The position numbers were made by a program, and so were the translations under genes. This document shows positions 54,201-62,785 of a stretch of DNA of 64,000 nt, in pieces. This stretch comes from Deltaproteobacteria bacterium (GTDB lineage: Bacteria > Desulfobacterota > Desulfomonilia > UBA1062), in assembly GCA_018433775.1 (NCBI GenBank), contig JAHDQN010000022.1, positions 62,001 to 126,000 on the forward strand. Reading direction: 5' to 3'. The notes under the pieces are model-generated. The model was given only the letters and a program-made list of their open reading frames with translations. It was not told the DNA's origin and did no database searches. Position 1 is the first letter of the stretch. Each line of letters begins with the position of its first letter.

Positions 54201-55724
54201 ATGGCTCGATATAGTTTGGGAATTTATTGGGACAATGTCTCGGTGCACGCCTGTCTGATCAGGACGGGCATAGCCGCGGAGTTTTCCCTGGAGAAGATCA
54301 TCGGCATGCCCCGGGAGTACGGCGAGCACTACGAGCCCCTGCACCCCGCGGAAGAAGACATCGCCGCGCTGCTCAAGGAGCTGCCCGTAGACGCCCTCGG
54401 CTCGGTGGCAGTGGGCATGCCCGAGCGGGAGATCATGCACCGCTCTCTCATGAGGCCCTTCGGCGACCGGAAGAAGATCGCGCAGACCATAGCGCCCGAG
54501 GTGGAGACGCTCCTTCCGGTCCTGGACGGACAGATCATCGTGGACTATGTGCTTCTTGGCAGGGACGAGGCCGGGCTTCATCACATCGAGACTCTCTCGT
54601 CGCGGCACGCCTCGGTGCAGGCCCTGATCTCGGGGCTCAATGAAAAGGCGGGCATCGACCCCGAGATCGTGGACTCCCCGTCCGCCGCCATCCTGGCAGG
54701 GGCCAGGAATATCTTCAGCCTCGCCGATGACACCACCTACCTCTTCCTGCACATGGGGTGGGACGATACCTCGCTGGCCGTGCTGCAGGGCACGGCGGTC
54801 AAGCATATTGGGGCCTTTCCGTACGGGTTCGGAAAGATCGCGCCCCGCCTGTTCGGGAGTTCGGCCATTCCGGCCCCTGAGCTGGAGAAAAAACTCGAGC
54901 AGGGGGTCGAGGCGGGCGAGCTGCTGGACACCTGCGTCCGCGAGGTGCTCATCGCCCTGTCCCGGATCGATTCTCCCGGTCAGAGCTTTGCCCTGGTTCC
55001 CACCGGGTACGCCCGCTCCATCACCGACCTCGCTCAGAGGTTCAAGACCTCGGCGGATATCCTCCCCGGGGTTCCCGACAGGGACGAGGACAAGGGCGGT
55101 GTTTCCATGGACGAGGTGCTGGACCATTTCATGCCCGTCTCGCTTGCCCTGCGGGGAATCGACGGCGCCGACGGGGTCAATTTCCGTAAAGGGGAGCTCG
55201 CCTACACCCGGAAGATCGAGTGGCTCAAGGGCCATGCCGGGGCATGGGGCAAGATCGCGGTTGCGTTCGTCGTCCTGTGCGTCCTCGGGCTCGGGATCGA
55301 CCTTTTCACCAACGCCCGGATAAACGGCGAGCTCACCCGGCGGATACAGGCGGAGTTCGGGTCGGTCATGCCCGCAGGCACCCCCATGGTGGACCCGGTG
55401 AGGCAGCTGGAGCAGCACCTGTCGAGAATCACGTCCAAGAACGGCGGCCCGGGCGGCAAGGACACGCCGCTGGAGATCATCCGGGACGTCAGCGCGGGTA
55501 TCCCCAGAAACATCGACGTGCTCGTCGACAACATCCTCATCGACGAGAACTCCATCATGATATCGGGCACGGCCAAGTCATACGAGAATGTGGAACGGAT
55601 AAAGGCGAGCCTGTCGTCTCTCCCCTACGTGGCCGAGGTGAAGATCGTATCGGCCAACGTGGACAAACTTGATCAGCGGGTGAGGTTGAAACTGGTATGT
55701 ACCAGAAAATCGAGCGCTACCTGA
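54201..55724 (+). CDS. gspL: Type II secretion protein GspL
   Basis: The 507-residue protein combines an actin-like cytosolic part (SLGIYWDNVSVHACL; PEREIMHRSLMRPFGDRKKI), one transmembrane segment near 350-373, and a periplasmic ferredoxin-like fold. It anchors GspE and contacts GspM. The periplasmic tail NIDVLVDNILIDENSIMISG also resembles PilN, so this is the GspL/PilM-N hybrid type of Deltaproteobacteria. The overlap with gspM is 28 bases. Confidence 0.88.
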   Translation: MARYSLGIYWDNVSVHACLIRTGIAAEFSLEKIIGMPREYGEHYEPLHPAEEDIAALLKELPVDALGSVAVGMPEREIMHRSLMRPFGDRKKIAQTIAPEVETLLPVLDGQIIVDYVLLGRDEAGLHHIETLSSRHASVQALISGLNEKAGIDPEIVDSPSAAILAGARNIFSLADDTTYLFLHMGWDDTSLAVLQGTAVKHIGAFPYGFGKIAPRLFGSSAIPAPELEKKLEQGVEAGELLDTCVREVLIALSRIDSPGQSFALVPTGYARSITDLAQRFKTSADILPGVPDRDEDKGGVSMDEVLDHFMPVSLALRGIDGADGVNFRKGELAYTRKIEWLKGHAGAWGKIAVAFVVLCVLGLGIDLFTNARINGELTRRIQAEFGSVMPAGTPMVDPVRQLEQHLSRITSKNGGPGGKDTPLEIIRDVSAGIPRNIDVLVDNILIDENSIMISGTAKSYENVERIKASLSSLPYVAEVKIVSANVDKLDQRVRLKLVCTRKSSAT

Positions 55725-56221
55725 ATAGTCTCTCAAAACGCGAAAGGATGATTCTCCTTGCCGCAGGGGTTGTACTGGGGGTGTTCATCCTCATGGTCGG
55801 GGTGGTCTCTCCGGTCATTGAGTACAAAGCCCGGCTGACCTCCTCGGTAAAGGCCCATGAAAGCGAGCTCAAGAGGGTATACGATCTCTCGTCCCGGATC
55901 AGGGCCGCAGGCAGCGCTCCCAGGACCGCCGGGGCAGCCCAGCCTGCGGACTTCACGCTTTTCGGGTTCCTTGAGGAGCTGGCGGCCAGGGTCAAGGTGA
56001 ACGACCGCATCGAGTACATGAAGCCCATCAGCGAGTCGGGCGGTTCAGCCCGGGAAGCCGTGGAGGTGAAGATCCGCTCCGTGTTCCAGGACGACCTCAT
56101 CAGCCTCCTGTACGACATCGAGCACAGCCCCCACTCCCTGAAGATCAAGCGCCTGAACATCCGGCGCGTCGAGAGGGACAGCTGTCTCGACGTGACCTTC
56201 CAGGTGGTCCACTATGGCTGA
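55697..56221 (+). CDS. gspM: Type II secretion protein GspM-like (PilO-like)
   Basis: The 174-residue protein has a short cytosolic start (ERYLNSLSKRERM), one transmembrane segment at ~20-42, a coiled-coil region (SSVKAHESELKRVYDLSSRI), and a periplasmic ferredoxin-like domain. This is the GspM/PilO layout and the position after gspL agrees. Sequence identity to known GspM is always low, so the call rests on topology and order. Confidence 0.8.
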   Translation: MYQKIERYLNSLSKRERMILLAAGVVLGVFILMVGVVSPVIEYKARLTSSVKAHESELKRVYDLSSRIRAAGSAPRTAGAAQPADFTLFGFLEELAARVKVNDRIEYMKPISESGGSAREAVEVKIRSVFQDDLISLLYDIEHSPHSLKIKRLNIRRVERDSCLDVTFQVVHYG

Positions 56222-57080
56222 TGAAAAGAGGGGGTCCCCGAGGCTGGCAAAGGCAGGCATTGCGCTGTATCTGCTTTTCTGCCTGGTGCTGTTCGTCCTG
56301 GTGCGGTTCCCCTATGACACCTTCCGGGGCCGCCTGGAGGGGACCATGAGCTCTTTGGCCGGCCGGGCCATAACCCTGGGGCGCATCAGCTCCAGCCTCC
56401 CCTTCGGGCTCAGGGTGGAGGGGGTAAGCATCGACGAGAATCCGTTTGCGAGGGAGCTGAAGATCAGGCCCGGGCTCATCTCCCTGCTCTCGGGCAGCCT
56501 CGATCTGGACATGGAGGCGCTTTTCCCTTCGGGCAGCCTCTCCGGCAGCGTCCGCACGCCCCTGGGCGCCATGGGTGAGTCGCTGAGCGTGTCAGCCCGG
56601 ATGGACAGCCTCGATTCACAGGCCTTCCAGTCCCTGTTTCCCTCGGGCGTATGCCCCAGGGGGATCATCACCGGCACCGTCGATATATCGAGGCCGAACG
56701 CCTCGCTTCGCGAGATGGAAGGCAGGGCGGACATCGTATGGAAGGACGGGTACCTCCCCATTGTGCATTCGCAGCTGAACCTGCCGCTGCCCCTGGACGG
56801 CATTCAGTTCACGACATTGAAGGTGGAGTCTGTCGTGGAAAAGGGACTGGTTACCCTGGAGAGCCTTGAGCTGGCCGGTGATATCTCGGGGAGTGTCAAG
56901 GGGTCGATCCGGATCATGGAGCCTCTCTCCCGGTCCCGGTTGAACCTGACGGGAGAGGTCGGTCTGCCGCCGGATCTGGCCCTGCTTCTGGGCCCGCAGG
57001 CAGGGTCGTCAACGGATGGGATGCGGTTCAGTATCAGGGGCACCCTGGACAGGCCGAGGTTCCGCCTGCTGAACCGGTGA
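56214..57080 (+). CDS. gspN: Type II secretion protein GspN
   Basis: A 288-residue protein with one N-terminal transmembrane segment (IALYLLFCLVLFVLVRF) and a periplasmic domain that begins PYDTFRGRLEGTMSSL, the start used by deltaproteobacterial GspN proteins. It overlaps gspM by eight bases. GspN is accessory and absent from many systems; its role is unclear. With it ends the visible gsp block. Confidence 0.78.
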   Translation: MADEKRGSPRLAKAGIALYLLFCLVLFVLVRFPYDTFRGRLEGTMSSLAGRAITLGRISSSLPFGLRVEGVSIDENPFARELKIRPGLISLLSGSLDLDMEALFPSGSLSGSVRTPLGAMGESLSVSARMDSLDSQAFQSLFPSGVCPRGIITGTVDISRPNASLREMEGRADIVWKDGYLPIVHSQLNLPLPLDGIQFTTLKVESVVEKGLVTLESLELAGDISGSVKGSIRIMEPLSRSRLNLTGEVGLPPDLALLLGPQAGSSTDGMRFSIRGTLDRPRFRLLNR

Positions 57081-57151
57081 GGGGAGAGACGGTAAACGTT
57101 AAAGAGATGAAAGGCATATTCCGAAAGAACGTGAGTTGACAAGGTGATTCT

Positions 57152-57829
57152 ATGGAAGATATCAATGGTTTGAAAAAGACATTTCCCGAATCGGTACGGT
57201 TTTCCTGGGAAGACGTGGAAGAGCTCCTCTGGGGGGTCTTCATCGAACTCCGGTCTTCCGGCTACCATCCGGACGTCGTGATCGGCGTATCCCGCGGTGG
57301 GCTCGCCCCGGCGCGTATCCTTACGGATTATCTTAAGAGCAAGTATATATGCACCTTTCAGATGGGTCACTGGGGAGAGGATACGAGCCTGCGCGAGAGG
57401 CCGGCCATCGTATTTCCCCTGCCCGAGGTGGACCTTTCCCGAAAAAAGGTTCTCGTGGTGGACGATGTGAGCGATGAAGGCGGGACCATGGAGGAAGTGG
57501 TCCGCTACCTCTCACCCAAGGTGGGGGAGGTCCGCACCGCGGTCCTGGTGAGCAAGGCCGACTCCCGTTTCAAGGCCGACTACTGCCCCAAGATCATGAC
57601 GAAGTGGAGATGGGTGCTGTTTCCGTGGTCCAAGCACGAAGACCTCCTTGCCTTCACGGAAAAGGTCCTTCAGATCACCGGGGGAGCCACCATCGAGGAG
57701 ATCGTCCGAATCCTCGAGGAGTCCATGTCCGTAGAAATCGTCTCCCGGGAGATCGAGAAGGTCCTGTTCGACATGCAGCAGGCAGGTGAGGTAACCGAAG
57801 GCGAAGACAGGGTATGGACTTTGATATAG
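57152..57829 (+). CDS. Phosphoribosyltransferase-fold protein with C-terminal extension
   Basis: The 225-residue protein has VVIGVSRGGLAPARILTDYL near 42-61 and the PRPP-binding loop VLVVDDVSDEGGTM at 100-113, as in hypoxanthine/xanthine or archaeal-type PRTases. Base specificity cannot be judged. About 60 residues beyond the fold (ATIEEIVRILEESMSVEIV, VLFDMQQAGEVTEGEDRVW) look like a winged-helix tail. The stop lies 16 bases inside the following cyclase gene, so the pair is translationally coupled. Confidence 0.8.
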   Translation: MEDINGLKKTFPESVRFSWEDVEELLWGVFIELRSSGYHPDVVIGVSRGGLAPARILTDYLKSKYICTFQMGHWGEDTSLRERPAIVFPLPEVDLSRKKVLVVDDVSDEGGTMEEVVRYLSPKVGEVRTAVLVSKADSRFKADYCPKIMTKWRWVLFPWSKHEDLLAFTEKVLQITGGATIEEIVRILEESMSVEIVSREIEKVLFDMQQAGEVTEGEDRVWTLI

Positions 57830-59511
57830 AAAGGCTCGCGAGTATTCTCACACCCTATGTCGTCCTGAGAAAAACAGCAGATGTCGTTTCTGTGAGCCAT
57901 GCCCTTGCCGCGAGAACAGGCATGGGGAAAAAGGAAATCCGCGGTTTCCTGGACGCGAACCGCACGGTCTTGGACTCCCTGAACAGCCGGAATCATACCG
58001 TCTCCCTGCCGTCGAAAGATCGGCAGGGCTTTGATTGCGCCTTCACCACCACCATCATCAACGATACCGAGATCATCGCCTTTTCCGAGACCGGGCAGCC
58101 CGTGTACGACGACGATGCCGCCTGTATCCCGGAGACGCTGGTCACCATGGCGCGGTATTCTCCCAGCGCCTATCTCATTGTAGAGAACGGGATCATCGTC
58201 TATGCCAACGATGCATTCCACAAACTGATCATGCATGAGCCCTCGGATCTGATGGGCAGCCAGCTCATCAGGATCATATCCCGGCAGAGCAGGGAGGGGT
58301 TCATCAGGGCATGTGACAAGGGTATCCAGGATCCCGAGGGAACCATCCCCCCAGGCGATCTGATGCTCACCTCGGCAGGAGGAAGACGGGTCTTCGTGAG
58401 CATGAAGGGCGGGTGGCTGAAACGGGACAAGGGGAATCTCCTCTGGATGGTCCTGCACGACGTGACCGAGCAGGTCACGCTCATGAGAAAGATAAGGGAG
58501 CAGGAAGAGCAGTTTTCGGACCTGTTCGACGTCTCGCCCATCGGCCTTCTCTACGTGAACCCGCGGGGGGTGATCACCAGCTGCAACGCCTTTGTGAGCA
58601 ACCTCATGGGCTATGCCAGGGAAGAGATTCAGGGATCGCTCTTTACCAAATTCGTGGCGCCCCACGAGGAACAGCGCCTGCGCGAAGAGTTTCAGGGGCT
58701 CTTTGTGGAAGGCAGCGAGATCCACCGCCGGGAGTGCGTGCTGAGGACCAGGGAGGGAGACGATCTCACGATCGAATACGATGTGCAGGTCATTTCCCGG
58801 AAAAAGCGCATTATCCAGGCACTGATGGTGTTCTCCGACATAACCGGCAAAAAGGCGCTGGAGATGGAGCTTCTGGAAAAGAACGCGGAGATGGAGAAGA
58901 CCCTGTGGGAGATGGCCGAGGTCAAGGACGCGCTGGAGGCCAGGGCAGGGGAGCTCAACCGGGCCACCGAGGAGCTCAAGGTCCTCAATGAGAGGCTCAA
59001 CCAGCTCTCCATTACCGACGGCCTCACCGAGATCTACAATCACCGGCATTTCCAGGACCGCCTGAGCGAAGAGGTGGAGCGTGTGCAGCGGAGCAAGGAC
59101 AGCGTGGTGTCCCTGCTCATCCTGGATATCGACGACTTCAAGCACTTCAACGACACCTACGGGCACCAGTGCGGAGACATGGTGCTCAAGCAGCTCGCAG
59201 GCATCCTGAGAAACAGTGTTCGCTCGATCGACGTCCTTGCGCGCTACGGGGGGGAAGAATTTGCCGTGATCCTGCCCAACGCCGCCACGGAAGAGGCGGC
59301 GAACGTGGCGGAGAGGATCTGCGAGGCTGTGCGATCGACCCCGTTCTCCTTTGGCGAAGGCACGTCCGTAAAGGTCACGGTCAGCATCGGGGTGGGGAGC
59401 CTCGCCCGCGGCCAGGGAGAGAAGTCCGAGCTCATCAGGAAGGCTGACAACGCCCTCTACGCCGCAAAGGCCAAATGGAAGGACAGGGTGGAGGTGTGGG
59501 AAGAAGACTGA
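57814..59511 (+). CDS. PAS-PAS-GGDEF diguanylate cyclase
   Basis: A 565-residue cytosolic sensor that should make c-di-GMP. PAS-like domains lie at ~110-225 and ~233-348, then a coiled coil to ~398 and the GGDEF domain from ~398. The active site is GGEEF at 479-483. The product-inhibition site RxxD (RSID, 470-473) is five residues upstream, so feedback control is likely. No transmembrane segment is present. It starts inside the PRTase gene. The ligand of the PAS domains is unknown. Confidence 0.92.
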   Translation: MDFDIERLASILTPYVVLRKTADVVSVSHALAARTGMGKKEIRGFLDANRTVLDSLNSRNHTVSLPSKDRQGFDCAFTTTIINDTEIIAFSETGQPVYDDDAACIPETLVTMARYSPSAYLIVENGIIVYANDAFHKLIMHEPSDLMGSQLIRIISRQSREGFIRACDKGIQDPEGTIPPGDLMLTSAGGRRVFVSMKGGWLKRDKGNLLWMVLHDVTEQVTLMRKIREQEEQFSDLFDVSPIGLLYVNPRGVITSCNAFVSNLMGYAREEIQGSLFTKFVAPHEEQRLREEFQGLFVEGSEIHRRECVLRTREGDDLTIEYDVQVISRKKRIIQALMVFSDITGKKALEMELLEKNAEMEKTLWEMAEVKDALEARAGELNRATEELKVLNERLNQLSITDGLTEIYNHRHFQDRLSEEVERVQRSKDSVVSLLILDIDDFKHFNDTYGHQCGDMVLKQLAGILRNSVRSIDVLARYGGEEFAVILPNAATEEAANVAERICEAVRSTPFSFGEGTSVKVTVSIGVGSLARGQGEKSELIRKADNALYAAKAKWKDRVEVWEED

Positions 59512-60140
59512 CCCTATCCTTTGACCTCGACGGCACCCTCACGAGCAATCATTTCGTTGACAGCGTCTGGATGGAAGGGCTGCCCGAGCTCGTCTCCCGC
59601 AGGCAGGGCATGGACCTCTCCGAGGCCCGGCGCGTGTGCCTCGGGGCATACGAACAGGAAGGCCCCTCATCAATCCGGTGGTATCAGCTTTCCTACTGGC
59701 TCGATCATTTCGGACTGAATGATATGGAGCCTGCCGGGCTCGTCAGCCGGTATGCGTCCAGGGTCGAGTTCTACGACGATGTGCTGCCCGTGCTCGGAGA
59801 ACTGCAGTCACAGGGCTTTCCCCTCGTCCTGTTCTCGAACGCGGCACGGCATTTTCTCGACGTGGAGGTGTCCCGGGGCGGTCTTGCGCCCTTTTTCGAT
59901 CAGATGATCTCGGTGAGTGACGACTGGGGCATGACCAAGGCCGAGGCGCGCGCTTTCCTGCGACTGAAGCACCTTGCAGGCGGCGACGTCGTGCACATCG
60001 GCGATCACCCGGACTTCGATTACCTGGTCCCCAGAAGCGTGGGCCTCCAGGCATACCACATCCTCCGGGCCGGAGGCCCGGGGGTCGAGGGCTCCCTGAA
60101 CGACCTCCGGGAATTCGCCGCCAGGGTCAAAGGTGAGTGA
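59475..60140 (+). CDS. HAD-superfamily hydrolase
   Basis: Phosphatase-type protein of ~221 residues. Motif I is SFDLDGTLTSN near 15-25, motif II LVLFSNAARHF near 119, and motif III/IV MTKAEARAFLRL then VVHIGDHPDFDYLVPRSVG near 173-190. The substrate is not deducible. The start is uncertain: ATG 59475 has AAGG four bases upstream, while GTG 59496 has GGAGG too close. It overlaps the end of the cyclase gene and the start of the transporter. Confidence 0.8.
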   Translation: MEGQGGGVGRRLTLSFDLDGTLTSNHFVDSVWMEGLPELVSRRQGMDLSEARRVCLGAYEQEGPSSIRWYQLSYWLDHFGLNDMEPAGLVSRYASRVEFYDDVLPVLGELQSQGFPLVLFSNAARHFLDVEVSRGGLAPFFDQMISVSDDWGMTKAEARAFLRLKHLAGGDVVHIGDHPDFDYLVPRSVGLQAYHILRAGGPGVEGSLNDLREFAARVKGE

Positions 60141-61242
60141 ACAAAGGCGCAGCTTCCTCATTATCGTCGTTGCCAGCTTCTTCTTTTTCCTGAATTTCTC
60201 GGAGCTCATACTCCTGCCGAAATACATCGTATACCTGGGGCTTTCCCCCGCGGACATCGGCCTTGTCATGGGGGCCTTCAGCATTACGGTGCTCATGACC
60301 CTGCCCCTGGCGGGCATCTTTTCGGAGAGGCTTTCCCGGAAGTATGTGTTCACCGCAGGGGCGGCCCTGCTCTGCCTTGCTACGCCGTTCTACGCACTGG
60401 TTCAGGGGATGGGCCCGCTCGTCTTTGCCCTGAGAATCATCCAGGGAGTGGGGTTTGCCGGCGCATTCGGCATCCTGGGCGCCTTCGTGTTCGATATTGC
60501 GGCCCCGGGCTCCCGGAGATACCTCCTGGGGATACTCACCGCAATCAACATCTCCACCCACGCGATCGGTCCTGCCCTGGGCGAGTATATCATTCATGCC
60601 CGGGGGTACCCCCTGTTCTTTTATACCGCAGCATGCCTCGGTTTCGTCGGTGTGATCGCAGGCTTCTTCCTCCCGGGATCCGCAAGGACCGAAAGGATCC
60701 CGTCGTTCTCTCCCGCGCGGGGGCTCCCCCACATGGCGGCCGCACTCGTGCTGGGAACGGTCTTCGGCTCACAGGTGGTGTTCGTGCCTCCCTTTCTTCT
60801 CACCCGGGGGATAGACGACTCCAGCCTGTTCTTCGTCTCCTTTGTGGCGGGAAGCCTCATGGTATGGTCCTTCCTGCACAAGCCGCTCAGAGGCGCGGGC
60901 GATGTGCGGGCATGGATCATATCCCTGGTTTTTATGCTGGTCTTCCCCCTCGCTGTTCCCTTTTTCGAGGGCAGAGTCTCTCTCATGGCGCTCGCCCTGG
61001 TTTTCGGGATTGGGTACGGGTATCTCTACCCCACGCTGAACGCCTATCTCCTGGACATCTATCCCGGTGCGCGGTCCCTTGCCAACTCCCTGTTCGTCTG
61101 GTCGTTCAACCTGGGCATGCTGGTCTCTTCCCTGGGATTCGGCGCCGTGTCCGCAGCATGGGGCTACGAGACCGCCTTTCTCGTGTCCGGCATCCTGGGC
61201 CTGAGCATGCTGGCCCTGACCTTGAGGCTGCGGGACCGTTAG
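60133..61242 (+). CDS. MFS family transporter
   Basis: A 369-residue membrane protein with about 11-12 hydrophobic helices. Loop 2-3 carries GIFSERLSRKYVFTAGAALL, the RxSRR-like MFS signature. The substrate is unknown; proteins of this type export drugs, sugars or metabolites. The GTG start at 60133 overlaps the HAD hydrolase stop by eight bases, so both genes were read as one unit. Confidence 0.82.
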   Translation: MSEQRRSFLIIVVASFFFFLNFSELILLPKYIVYLGLSPADIGLVMGAFSITVLMTLPLAGIFSERLSRKYVFTAGAALLCLATPFYALVQGMGPLVFALRIIQGVGFAGAFGILGAFVFDIAAPGSRRYLLGILTAINISTHAIGPALGEYIIHARGYPLFFYTAACLGFVGVIAGFFLPGSARTERIPSFSPARGLPHMAAALVLGTVFGSQVVFVPPFLLTRGIDDSSLFFVSFVAGSLMVWSFLHKPLRGAGDVRAWIISLVFMLVFPLAVPFFEGRVSLMALALVFGIGYGYLYPTLNAYLLDIYPGARSLANSLFVWSFNLGMLVSSLGFGAVSAAWGYETAFLVSGILGLSMLALTLRLRDR

Positions 61243-61736
61243 TCAGCAGTCCCTGCCGGGGGCAGCCTTGTTCCTTATTCCCTCAGAAAGGTTAACAGCG
61301 GCTGTCACTTATCATCGGTATCAACCAGTCAGATCAGTTTCCGGTTCGAGATATCGGTCATGTCCGCACTATCCCGGGAATGAACGGACCAAAGGCTCGT
61401 GGATGCATTATATACTTGGTGTCAAAAACTATTCCTCAAGACCAGACATGTCACCCATTGTATGCAGGCTGCTGCTTGCTATCGATCTCAACCTGTCCAG
61501 ATCAGCCCGCAACAGATCACCTTCTGCTGAATGAGCACTGCTCGCTTGGGGACGATCCGCCACCGGAGCCGATGGCTTTGGCCCTGCCTGGCTCCCGCCG
61601 GAAAGCAGATATCAATGTATATGAATTTATGGTAGTTATAATCCCGATCCGTGGCAAAAGGCGTGAGCAGGAATGAAGCGGCCGGTTTTCATCCGCGGGC
61701 GGCCCTTGTCGTATAATTAAGACAGCAGGAGAACAA
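61243..61736. other. Gene-free stretch between the MFS and alpha/beta hydrolase genes
   Basis: Nearly 500 bp, lower in GC than its neighbours, with no convincing gene. Short frames (61268-61534, 61380-61676) lack ribosome sites and resemble nothing. The right end may hold a promoter (see 61712). The composition could mark a decayed gene, but no protein homology was visible to me. Confidence 0.4.
61712..61717 (+). promoter_or_regulatory. Possible -10 box for the alpha/beta hydrolase gene
   Basis: TATAAT lies 19 bases before ATG 61737. No good -35 lies 17 bp upstream, so this is only suggestive. Confidence 0.3.
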
Positions 61737-62531
61737 ATGAGCAGCACTCGATCCAAGGAACTGTTCTTCACCATTCCCGGCGGAACGATCCATGCGAAAC
61801 AATGGAGTCCGGAAGACCTTCGATACAACGTGCCAGTGGTACTCCTTCACGATTCTCTCGGAAGCGTCGGTCTCTGGCGGGATTTTCCCGGGAAACTGTC
61901 CGGCCGCCTGCGCCGGACCGTGTTCGCATATGACAGGCTCGGCTTCGGGAAATCGAGCGCACGCGATGCCCTGCCAGGCGAGGCGTTTGTCTGGGAGGAG
62001 GCGGATATCTATTTTCCCTATATCAGGGAAGCTCTCTCGCTTGACCGGTATGTACTTTTCGGTCACAGCGTCGGCGGCGCCATGTCCATTGCGATTGCCG
62101 CAAACCGCACCGATTGCAGTGCCGTTATTACGGAAGCGGCCCAGGCCTTTGTCGAAGATGTGACGGTTTCAGGTATTCAAAAGGCCAAAAAGGCGTTTAA
62201 GGATCCGGAACAGATCAAGCGGATAGAGAAATGGCATGGGACAAAGGCCCAGTGGGTGCTCCGGGCATGGATGGATGTCTGGCTCTCGCCGGAGTTCGCT
62301 TCATGGAGCCTGGAGCAGCGCATCGGCAAGGTGAGGTGTCCGCTTCTTGCCATCCATGGGGACAGGGACGAGTTCGGTTCTCTGGCCTTTCCTGAATTCA
62401 TCAGCAAAAAAGCAGGAGGGAAGTCCGAGATGGCAATCCTGGAAAACTGCGGGCACGTTCCTCACAGGGGAAGACCGCAAGAGGTGATGGATCACGTCGC
62501 GTCCTTTCTGGACAGGCACGGAATAGATTAA
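61737..62531 (+). CDS. Alpha/beta-fold hydrolase
   Basis: A 264-residue esterase/lipase-type protein. The nucleophile elbow is LFGHSVGGAMS near 103-113 (Ser in GHSVGG), the acid lies in IHGDRDEFG near 205 and the histidine in ENCGHVPHRGRP near 238. The oxyanion strand LLHDSLGSVGLWRDF is near 35. It may hydrolyse an ester or a C-C bond; the substrate is unknown. It appears to be monocistronic. Confidence 0.85.
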   Translation: MSSTRSKELFFTIPGGTIHAKQWSPEDLRYNVPVVLLHDSLGSVGLWRDFPGKLSGRLRRTVFAYDRLGFGKSSARDALPGEAFVWEEADIYFPYIREALSLDRYVLFGHSVGGAMSIAIAANRTDCSAVITEAAQAFVEDVTVSGIQKAKKAFKDPEQIKRIEKWHGTKAQWVLRAWMDVWLSPEFASWSLEQRIGKVRCPLLAIHGDRDEFGSLAFPEFISKKAGGKSEMAILENCGHVPHRGRPQEVMDHVASFLDRHGID

Positions 62532-62577
62532 CTATCAGGGGACGGGTTCACATTTCCCTCCGTCCTCTTCTCCCACC

Positions 62578-62593
62578 GGGAGAGTTTTCTCCC
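62578..62593. repeat. Short hairpin after the alpha/beta hydrolase gene
   Basis: GGGAGA (62578-62583) and TCTCCC (62588-62593) pair around GTTT, 46 bp past the stop. It has no T-run after it, so a terminator role is weak. Confidence 0.35.
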
Positions 62594-62736
62594 TCAACAT
62601 ATCTCCAGCAGCATCAGGAAAGCCCTGTCCCGGCACCGCCTCATCGGCAAGTTTTTCTCCTGCACCGTGTAATTTTTACCAGGGGGACAAGAAGCGTGCG
62701 ATGACCATATAAGGCCATTCCAGGGAAAGGCCGTCC

Positions 62737-62751
62737 TGGCACCTCAGTTGC
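62737..62751 (+). promoter_or_regulatory. Sigma-54 (RpoN) promoter, -24/-12 elements, for the FliK-like gene
   Basis: TGGCAC (62737-62742), five bases CTCAG, then TTGC (62748-62751) match the RpoN consensus TGGCAC-N5-TTGC exactly. The transcription start would fall near 62763, 23 bases before ATG 62786. Flagellar genes are common RpoN targets, which supports function. Confidence 0.8.
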
Positions 62752-62785
62752 TCTGTATGAGGGCACTACAGCAATGGAGGTGAAT

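Noticed and set aside
53418-55418. 666-codon reverse-strand open frame
   Set aside because: Antisense to gspK and gspL; no recognisable protein.
61268-61676. Small open frames in the gap before the alpha/beta hydrolase gene
   Set aside because: Overlapping frames, no ribosome sites, no recognised domains.
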